Part shown: piece by piece, positions 57,758 through 64,000 of the stretch
How positions within the stretch are numbered: position 1 is the first letter of the stretch
Layout of the letters: every line of letters begins with the position of its first letter
From: a virus
Strand: one strand, 5' to 3'
IMG/VR virus record: IMGVR_UViG_3300032093_000021
Location: 1-64,000 of that record
Length of the DNA: 64,000 nucleotides
Translations under genes and position numbers: made by a program
The notes under the pieces: generated by a model
What the model was told of the DNA's origin: nothing
The model's database searches: none
The model's input: the letters and a program-made list of their open reading frames with translations, nothing else

Positions 57758-60700
57758 TTATACACAAGGTATACATGTTCCTCCGTAAGAGAAGAATCCA
57801 ACCGCATCTATTGTTCCATAGTTACAACTTGTGTTTTCTCCTAAACTCAAATAAGAGGTTCCATCAAATAGAGTCCCATTACTATTGTAATATGTTTCGC
57901 CAGGTTGTAAACCAGCAATTGGGGTGTAAGTATAAAGTGTTACAGTACCTGATCCACTATTTCCACAACCCGCAGTTGGGTTAATATAAGCAATGAAAGA
58001 AAATGATGGTAGATTGTTTTGTGTTGGTGTTTGTGTGGGAGTTGGCGTCGGTACCGGTACTGAACAACAAGGACCATAGATTAAGGATGAAATTGGTCCT
58101 GATACCGATCCTTTCAAAATGCAACCTGCAATAACATCAGGTCCTATTGACACTGACTGATTTTGTGGTGTTCCATCACAATCTATCCAAGATACCGTAC
58201 CGGGTGTATCTACATCAAAACTAGCACCATTAGCACAAGAACATGTAGTTGGTGTCGGTGTTTGTGTTGGAGTTTTTGTTTGAGTTGGAGTATTAGTAGG
58301 AGTTTTAGTATTAGTTGGAGTATTTGTTGGCGTTTGAGTATTAGTAGCGGTATTGGTAGGCGTATTACTATTAGTTGGCGTATTTGTTGGCGTTTGAGTA
58401 TTAGTAGCGGTATTGGTAGGCGTTTGAGTATTAGTAGCGGTATTGGTAGGCGTATTACTATTAGTTGGCGTATTAGTAGGAGTTTGGGTGCTTGTAGGTG
58501 TTAAGCTTGGACAAGGTCCTGAAATTGAATTTAATATTCCAAATGATCCGCTTGGTATCAAAACTTGTACCCATGTGTAAACACCTGAAACTACAGGAGA
58601 TATTGGGTTTTCATTATATTGATATAAAATTCCGGAACCTAAACTTGATCTTAATTCCCATCTATTATTTGATATTGACCAAAACACATTGAATGTAAAT
58701 ACGGATGATTGGTCTGTAAAAGTAAATGATTGTTTTCCATTTACTACAGATCCCGGACTCACATTAATTGATTGTGATCCAACAAAAGTCTCTGATGCGA
58801 TTTGGAAACAGATTCCGCCTAAAGTATTTGATGGAGTATTCGTTTGTGTTGGTGTAGGAGTGCTTGTTGGTGTGTTTGATGGATCAGGAGGACAAGACGA
58901 ACAATCTGTTCCAAGTATAGATACGACGGAATTCAATACCGCATTAGTTGATATTGATTTTTTGCCCTCATAATACACACAATATGATTGATTATCAATA
59001 ATCGCATTCATCGTGTATCCCGAATCTATAGTAATTCCTGAAATTTGAACTTCTTCCGCCACGTAGAAATAAGCATTTGTTGCACAATTTCTCAAAGAGT
59101 TGACCTGACTACATTCAAGTTTTTCATCAAAAATCTCATAATTAACAGAACCTGTAAAACACAAACCTCTATAGATGTTTGTTGGTGTTACTGATGGGGT
59201 TGGTGTTGGTGAGGCGGTTGGTAGAGTAGTTGCACTCAGCGTCATACCTATACCAAAGCATTTTTGTGTTATTGTGGGTGTTTGCGTATTTGTTGGTGTT
59301 GGAGTTTGGGTGGTGGTAGGTGTAGGAGTGTTAGATGGACCCGGGATATTACAATCAAATATCGCATCAAAGTCAAAAACATCACATGGATTAACCGGCG
59401 GAATTGGTGGACAAACTCCTTGTGTAAGTTCGTCACATAAATCAGGACAAGAACTATTACATGGTGTTTTTCCGAATAGTATACAACTTCCACCTAATGA
59501 GCTTGATAGACACCATTTATTGATACTATAATATATGTATCCTACTGACGTAGTTCCTCCGGTATAAAAGTCATAAGTTAAATATGTTCCGGCTATTACG
59601 TATTCACCATCAAACGGAGTTACACCATTTGTGTTCAAACAATAAACATTTGGACACTGATCAGTCGGACTTGGTGTTGGAGTATTAGTAGGTGTTTCTG
59701 TAGGAGTTGAAGTATTAGTGGGAGTATTGGTTGGAGTTTCAGTATTAGTGGGAGTTGGGGTGTTAGTTGGTGTGTTTGTTGATGTTTCGGTGTTTGTTTG
59801 AGTTTGAGTATTGGTTGGAGTGTTAGTTGATGTTTCGGTGTTTGTTTGAGTTTGAGTATTTGTTGGAGTATTAGTTGGGGTTTCTGTCGGAGTTTCAGTA
59901 TTAGTGGGAGTATTGGTTGGAGTTTCAGTATTAGTGGGAGTATTGGTTGGAGTTTCAGTATTAGTGGGAGTATTGGTTGGAGTTTCAGTATTAGTGGGTG
60001 TATTGGTTGGAGTTTCATCCGGGGTAGGTGTATTAGTTGGAGTTTCAGTATTAGTGGGAGTATTGGTTGGAGTTTCAGTATTAGTAGGGGTATTGGTTGG
60101 AGTTTCAGTATTAGTAGGGGTATTGGTTGGAGTTTCAGTGGGTGTATTTGTGGGCGTTTCTGTTGCAGTTGGAGTATTAGTCGGAGTTTCGGTTGGAGTT
60201 TCAGTATTAGTAGGTGTGTTAGTAGGTGTTGGTGTAGGACAAGTTATAGATTCACTTGTTAAGCAGTTAACACAAGATGAATAAAAAGTTGATGATATTG
60301 AGGTGTATAACGGTAACCCTATTTCATTAGTTATAACCTCAGCACAACCTGAAAATGATGTGGTATCCAAATAATAAACTTCTCCGACTGAAAGTTCTCC
60401 GGGTATGTTTGATACATTAAATTTATTATTTTCATCACAACAATCCTTAAACGAATAAAAAAAAGGTAGTGGCGATTCTGTTGGGGTTGGTGTGTTAGTA
60501 GGTGTATTAGTTGGAGTTTCAGTATTAGTAGGTGTGTTAGTAGGTGTCGGTGTAGGACACGGACCAATTGCCGAAAATAAAATATCCCCCGTAAGAGTGC
60601 TCGGAGATCCAAAGTCGTCGCAGTTACAAAAATACTGAGTTTCAAGTGGTCCAATCGTTAATAAACCTATAACGCCAGGATCACAACCATAATATTGACC

Positions 60701-61069
60701 TGTAGAAGTACTTCCGAGTTGATTTTGGGCAGAATATTCAGTACATGTGTTACATACCGGAGTTACTGTGGGTGTCGGTGTCGGAGTAGATGACGGACAA
60801 GAACCACCATCAGAGTAAAAACTTGCAGATGCGGTTGTCTTGAAATCGGATGTATAGTAATATATATCAGGAATTCCAAAGTCCGAGTCGTAACATTGGG
60901 ACGCTTGGTACAAACCTGCAGAATCAAAGTATTCTGTCACTAAAACTCCCAAACAATTATAATAATCAATATAAACACGTCCGTTTATAAAAGGAGGAGT
61001 TCCACTATTCAAGACCGCAGCGGATATATCTGCAGAATCTATAGAAATATTCAATATATTACATGCCAT
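57758..61069 (-). CDS. Giant Pro/Thr-repeat (mucin-like) adhesin
   Basis: 1103 residues. Cys-containing beta modules (for example [34 protein letters not shown]-like) are joined by long stretches of [15 protein letters not shown] repeats: main array about 290-470, another about 860-945 and shorter ones. In many organisms Pro/Thr repeats are stiff, O-glycosylated stalks that separate binding domains. The glycosyltransferase gene next to it on the same strand supports modification of these Thr or Ser residues. It lies in the fibre cluster, so the stalk should present receptor-binding modules. Length probably varies by repeat slippage. Confidence 0.8.
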   Translation of the reverse strand: MACNILNISIDSADISAAVLNSGTPPFINGRVYIDYYNCLGVLVTEYFDSAGLYQASQCYDSDFGIPDIYYYTSDFKTTASASFYSDGGSCPSSTPTPTPTVTPVCNTCTEYSAQNQLGSTSTGQYYGCDPGVIGLLTIGPLETQYFCNCDDFGSPSTLTGDILFSAIGPCPTPTPTNTPTNTETPTNTPTNTPTPTESPLPFFYSFKDCCDENNKFNVSNIPGELSVGEVYYLDTTSFSGCAEVITNEIGLPLYTSISSTFYSSCVNCLTSESITCPTPTPTNTPTNTETPTETPTNTPTATETPTNTPTETPTNTPTNTETPTNTPTNTETPTNTPTNTETPTNTPTPDETPTNTPTNTETPTNTPTNTETPTNTPTNTETPTNTPTNTETPTETPTNTPTNTQTQTNTETSTNTPTNTQTQTNTETSTNTPTNTPTPTNTETPTNTPTNTSTPTETPTNTPTPSPTDQCPNVYCLNTNGVTPFDGEYVIAGTYLTYDFYTGGTTSVGYIYYSINKWCLSSSLGGSCILFGKTPCNSSCPDLCDELTQGVCPPIPPVNPCDVFDFDAIFDCNIPGPSNTPTPTTTQTPTPTNTQTPTITQKCFGIGMTLSATTLPTASPTPTPSVTPTNIYRGLCFTGSVNYEIFDEKLECSQVNSLRNCATNAYFYVAEEVQISGITIDSGYTMNAIIDNQSYCVYYEGKKSISTNAVLNSVVSILGTDCSSCPPDPSNTPTSTPTPTQTNTPSNTLGGICFQIASETFVGSQSINVSPGSVVNGKQSFTFTDQSSVFTFNVFWSISNNRWELRSSLGSGILYQYNENPISPVVSGVYTWVQVLIPSGSFGILNSISGPCPSLTPTSTQTPTNTPTNSNTPTNTATNTQTPTNTATNTQTPTNTPTNSNTPTNTATNTQTPTNTPTNTKTPTNTPTQTKTPTQTPTPTTCSCANGASFDVDTPGTVSWIDCDGTPQNQSVSIGPDVIAGCILKGSVSGPISSLIYGPCCSVPVPTPTPTQTPTQNNLPSFSFIAYINPTAGCGNSGSGTVTLYTYTPIAGLQPGETYYNSNGTLFDGTSYLSLGENTSCNYGTIDAVGFFSYGGTCIPCV
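58243..58496 (+). repeat. 30-bp tandem repeats of the Pro/Thr stalk (copy 1)
   Basis: Imperfect 30-bp units of the form GTATTAGTAGCGGTATTGGT + AGGCGTTTGA, encoding [10 protein letters not shown]-type residues in the 57758 gene. Contiguous, with no spacers. Confidence 0.9.
59656..60237 (+). repeat. 30-bp tandem repeats of the Pro/Thr stalk (copy 2, main array)
   Basis: About 19 imperfect 30-bp units (core ATTAGTGGGAGTATTGGTTG + GAGTTTCAGT) encoding [10 protein letters not shown]. Neighbouring units are often identical, indicating expansion by recombination or slippage. A short further array lies at about 60480-60555. Confidence 0.9.
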
Positions 61070-61085
61070 AAATTAAACTTCAATA

Positions 61086-62066
61086 TTATAAATAATCCGA
61101 ATTTTGTTTTTGAAATAAAGATTTCAAAACTTCAGTATATTTTATTGTGGAACTTCTTTTATCAACGTATTCAAAAAAGTTTTCATTTTCCCTAAGTTTT
61201 TGAATAGGGTCACATTCAATAAATTCTCCTTTAAAAAATTTATTATTTTTTTCTATTTCAAGGACTCCAGCCATATGTAATATTGGTTTTTTATAGTAAA
61301 TATCAATATCATCTGTAGCCCACGAAAAATCCAAATCCTCAATTATTTTTGTTTCTTTTTTTAAACACCATAAATTCCAAATCAATGCCCACATTTCAGC
61401 AGTCCAAACTTGGATCCCTTTAGATACCGGATGAGTATTTGTAAACTCCACTAAATAGTTATACAGGCTATTTGAATCATTATATATTTTGAACCAATTT
61501 TTATAATTTGTTTTTTTTATTATATACTGACCACCTCCTGTATTATCATTATTTTTAATTACACAATCCAATCCGATACCAAAAATATCTATCATTCCAT
61601 TGATGAATTCATTACTTTTCAATCCATAATTTTTTGAATACAGGTCATCGCAATATTTAAGATAATCGTAAGATAAATAAGATTTTGTGTCGGCTAAATA
61701 ACATACATTGTCTTTCAGGTATTTTTCATAATTAGGTTTTTCCCGGAAAATAATGTCCGCATCATGTAAAAAAAAACACTCACCATATTTTGGAAAACTT
61801 TTTAACCATTGTGAAATCAAATATGGTTTTATACTTGGAATATAATTTTTAGTGTCTCGTTTATCTTCATAAAAATGAACATTGAACCCTTCTTTTCTTA
61901 ATTCCATAGCTCTTTTGGATGGTTTGTTTGTGTTTACCATACCAAAAATCATATGTATATCTGATGGGTTTACACCTTTTTCAACAAAATTATGACTATA
62001 AACTTCGCACTGCCAATGAAAATACTGAACATCAGGTTGTGCGGTTACATAAATTAATTTGGACAT
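61086..62066 (-). CDS. GT-A-fold glycosyltransferase (HPAT/SGT-like)
   Basis: 326 residues. N-terminal YVTAQPDVQYFHWQCEVYSH with the H-W-Q motif, then FFLHDADIIFREKP with a DAD metal-binding motif at 102-104, and GGGQYIIKK, QVWTAEMWALIWNLW, PILHMAG later. This resembles peptidyl hydroxyproline/serine glycosyltransferases of the HPAT/SGT type rather than a typical bacterial O-antigen enzyme. Its gene directly precedes that for the Pro/Thr-repeat protein, so the stalk is the obvious substrate. Donor sugar unknown. Family call is moderate. Confidence 0.7.
   Translation of the reverse strand: MSKLIYVTAQPDVQYFHWQCEVYSHNFVEKGVNPSDIHMIFGMVNTNKPSKRAMELRKEGFNVHFYEDKRDTKNYIPSIKPYLISQWLKSFPKYGECFFLHDADIIFREKPNYEKYLKDNVCYLADTKSYLSYDYLKYCDDLYSKNYGLKSNEFINGMIDIFGIGLDCVIKNNDNTGGGQYIIKKTNYKNWFKIYNDSNSLYNYLVEFTNTHPVSKGIQVWTAEMWALIWNLWCLKKETKIIEDLDFSWATDDIDIYYKKPILHMAGVLEIEKNNKFFKGEFIECDPIQKLRENENFFEYVDKRSSTIKYTEVLKSLFQKQNSDYL
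61087..61094 (-). promoter_or_regulatory. TATTTATA element upstream of the Pro/Thr-repeat gene
   Basis: Minus strand TATTTATA, 17 nt before the ATG at 61069, overlapping the end of the glycosyltransferase gene. Confidence 0.4.
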
Positions 62067-62120
62067 ATAAACTAAAAAATAATATTTTATGTTTCAATCT
62101 AAATAGAATATTCTATGATA

Positions 62121-62128
62121 TATTTATG
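62121..62128 (+). promoter_or_regulatory. TATTTATG element, 4 nt before ATG
   Basis: TATTTATG-ATAT-ATG (62133) on the plus strand, the same spacing as in other tagged genes. Confidence 0.5.
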
Positions 62129-62132
62129 ATAT

Positions 62133-62312
62133 ATGAAACTTTTGAAAACTATACAAAAATTAGTTGAAGACGCAGAAAGAGATTATTATATCGCTTGTGA
62201 TAGGTGTGCTGATGAAAAAACAATTAAGAGATTAGAAAAAAATTATTTAGATAGTCTAAAACTGATGGAAAAAATAAATAAAATAGATACACCAAAAAAA
62301 GAAAATCTATAA
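62133..62312 (+). CDS. 59-aa small helical protein with tag-like start
   Basis: MKLLKTIQKLVEDAERDYYI, then ACDRCADEKTIKRLEKNYLD and SLKLMEKINKIDTPKKENL. The first residues resemble the tags of the HEMMH and LRR proteins (T-x-x-x-L-V-E-D). One CDRC pair. It is convergent with the BspA-like gene, overlapping by 6 nt. The TATTTATG element 4 nt upstream supports it. Confidence 0.6.
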   Translation: MKLLKTIQKLVEDAERDYYIACDRCADEKTIKRLEKNYLDSLKLMEKINKIDTPKKENL

Positions 62313-64000
62313 TCCCCCATCTATTATAACCCAATTATAAGGACTTCCTGTAAGAGTGTTTCTACCTGATTGTCCTGCAACAGTATACTTTATAGTTCCA
62401 AAATTTATAGTCAATCCGGATTTTAATATCTTGCTTGACCAACTATTTAATAAACTATCATAATTTGCAGTTGAATAGTTTGAGAATGTTTTACCTGTCA
62501 TAAATCCTGTAAACGCAGTAACAGAAGATGCTGACCAACCACTTATAGGTTGGTTGAAAGCGATTGCATCATTGAACATATTAGTCATGTCCCTAACATT
62601 ACTAACATTCCAAGAATCTATTGGTTGATTGAATAATGAAGCACCCCTAAACATAGAAGTCATGTCTGTAACATTTGAGACGTTCCAACCGGATATTGAG
62701 GTAGATCCGGAATTGTTGAAAGATGAGTTTGATGCAAACATGGAATTCATGTTTGTTGCGGCAGATGTATTCCAACTACCGATATTTTGGTTAAACCCTG
62801 AACATGAAAGCATGGATGAAAAATTAGTCACCTTAGAAGTATTCCAGCTACCAATCGGTTGATTGAAACTTGTCCCTAAAAAAGTTGACCCAAAATCAAC
62901 AACGTTGCCCGTACTCCATCCACTTATTGAAGGGCTTCCTCCATTATTAAACGCAGATCCGAATGTTCTTCTAAAAAAAGTTGCCGCGGAAACATTCCAA
63001 GCTCCGATATCTTGATTGAATGGTGAACTGGCAAATGTGCTATGAAATCCATTACTGTTTGCAAACGAAGTTGTGACATTTCTTACATCCCAACTACCTA
63101 TGGGTTGATTAAAAGATGTTGCATAAAACATATGACCCATTTGAGTTGCCGCGGATGTTGTCCAACCACTAATAGAAGGGTTATTATTATTGTTAAATAA
63201 TGTTGCTTGTCCAAACATATAACCGAAAGCCTGAACTTTGGATACATTCCAAGAACCAACATTCCTATTGAATTTGACCGCATTGAAAAACATATAATTC
63301 ATGGCAGTGGCCGCAGAAGTAACCCAATTGTTAATTGAATTATTACCAGCATTATCAAAATTTGCAGCATTTTCAAACATCGTATTGAAGGTTGTGACTT
63401 TTGATGTATCCCAATTACCGATATTTTTATTAAACGTATTACAAGATGAAAACATTGATGCCATGGTTGTTACCGCGGATGTTGTCCATCCACTCAAATC
63501 GTCGTTAAAGAATGTACATCCTTGAAACATATTGCTCATGTTTGTAACATTTGAAGTGTTCCAAGAATTGACATTATTTATTGTAGTGAGACTTGTACAT
63601 GATCTAAACATTTGGGTCAGGTTTGTAGATCCACTTAAATTTATTACATCTGTTGTTCCTGTAAGTCTTAAATTGGAACAACCATAAAAGTAAGACCCCA
63701 AAAATGTCGCCCCTGTTGATTGAAGTTGTACAGGTCCCCACCTATTAACATGTAACATTTTTAACCTATCTCCCGAGTTATTAAATCTGAAACCTCTGAA
63801 ATTTCCCGGATAAGCGTATACCGTAACGTCATAAATTCCGGGAGTTGTATATGTATGTGCGGTTAATGGACTATTCCAAGTTGTTATATAATCTGTAGGG
63901 CCCGAATCTCCCCAATCAACTATCATATTATAAGTTCCCGCACTAACTAATGGAAGTGCAAACTGATTTGATGGCGAACTACCGACACTAGTTAATGTTG
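62307..64000 (-). CDS. BspA-like (DUF285) repeat surface protein, 5' end beyond the window
   Basis: The frame is open from the right edge to the stop at 62307; an internal Met at 63926 is not the real start, because the residues before it (SPSNQFALPLVSAGTYNM) align with the paralogue at 54372. At least 564 residues: a VDWGDSGPTDYITTWN PKD-like part, then about 15 BspA repeats (WNTSNVTNMSNMF, GCTFFNDDLSGWTTS...). Host-binding fibre protein is likely. Partial at the N-terminus. Confidence 0.85.
   Translation of the reverse strand, partial: TLTSVGSSPSNQFALPLVSAGTYNMIVDWGDSGPTDYITTWNSPLTAHTYTTPGIYDVTVYAYPGNFRGFRFNNSGDRLKMLHVNRWGPVQLQSTGATFLGSYFYGCSNLRLTGTTDVINLSGSTNLTQMFRSCTSLTTINNVNSWNTSNVTNMSNMFQGCTFFNDDLSGWTTSAVTTMASMFSSCNTFNKNIGNWDTSKVTTFNTMFENAANFDNAGNNSINNWVTSAATAMNYMFFNAVKFNRNVGSWNVSKVQAFGYMFGQATLFNNNNNPSISGWTTSAATQMGHMFYATSFNQPIGSWDVRNVTTSFANSNGFHSTFASSPFNQDIGAWNVSAATFFRRTFGSAFNNGGSPSISGWSTGNVVDFGSTFLGTSFNQPIGSWNTSKVTNFSSMLSCSGFNQNIGSWNTSAATNMNSMFASNSSFNNSGSTSISGWNVSNVTDMTSMFRGASLFNQPIDSWNVSNVRDMTNMFNDAIAFNQPISGWSASSVTAFTGFMTGKTFSNYSTANYDSLLNSWSSKILKSGLTINFGTIKYTVAGQSGRNTLTGSPYNWVIIDGGL

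Noticed and set aside
59656-60237. CRISPR-like array
   Set aside because: The repeats are contiguous 30-bp units with no unique spacers and are in frame with a Pro/Thr-rich protein.
59846-60284. Plus-strand frames rich in Val/Gly/Ser (126-138 codons) over the stalk repeats
   Set aside because: They are reverse frames of the 30-bp repeats. The minus frame continues through 1103 codons with real domains.
50808-64000. Diversity-generating retroelement acting on the fibre genes
   Set aside because: No reverse transcriptase gene and no template/variable repeat pair seen in the window. It may exist outside it.

Overview
The window looks like part of a large tailed-phage (myovirus-like) genome whose host is a member of the Bacteroidota, probably Flavobacteriia. 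The reasons are: an AT-rich sequence with tightly packed, often 4-nt (ATGA) overlapping genes, mostly on the minus strand; T4-type replication and recombination genes (SbcC/gp46-like, SbcD/gp47-like, DnaG-type primase, RuvC-like resolvase, RecB-family nuclease, ThyA); a phage sigma factor; very long tail-fibre or adhesin genes; and Bacteroidota-specific traits (TAnnTTTG promoter boxes, almost no Shine-Dalgarno sites, signal-peptide proteins ending in T9SS-like sorting domains, SprB-like and BspA-like surface repeats, an Hc1-type histone H1-like protein). TGA, TAA and TAG all serve as stops, so the standard bacterial code fits.

Layout. 1-357: start of a tail-fibre-like gene leaving the left edge. 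437-6.6 kb: a metalloprotease-like protein, a Dps-like protein, ThyA and many small proteins. 6.6-10.4 kb: three secreted proteins with C-terminal sorting-type domains. 10.4-13.5 kb: small proteins, then two proteins with a shared N-terminal tag. 13.5-15.06 kb: a gene-free but structure-rich RNA locus with a giant structured RNA candidate of about 1.06 kb, an initiator-like tRNA-Met(CAU), a possible small RNA, and a Bacteroidota-type promoter box ahead of each. 15-23.8 kb: DUF192, methyltransferases, tagged proteins and a restriction-modification pair. 23.8-32.6 kb: glutaredoxin, thioredoxin, a PcfJ-domain protein, a Dam-like methyltransferase, DnaJ, an H1-like protein and small unknowns. 32.6-38.3 kb: scaffold or core-like tagged proteins, an amidase endolysin and membrane proteins (probable lysis functions). 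38.4-50.8 kb: sigma factor and the recombination/replication block with many coupled small genes. 50.8-64 kb: structural and receptor-binding block with SprB-like, BspA-like and Pro/Thr-repeat proteins plus a glycosyltransferase.

Two signals stand out. First, the RNA locus at 13.5-14.95 kb resembles in size, position and context the giant ornate phage RNAs (GOLLD/ROOL type). Second, about ten otherwise unrelated proteins begin with a short segment of the form (I/L)-x-E-S/T, several continuing into E-x4-I-x2-M/K-Y/H-G. This is the pattern expected of a capsid-targeting peptide cut by a T4-type prohead protease. Many of these genes also share a TATTTAT element upstream, often exactly 4 nt before the ATG, as do several TAnnTTTG promoters, which points to leaderless mRNAs.

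These points come from reading the sequence and from family knowledge. No alignment, folding or database search was run.
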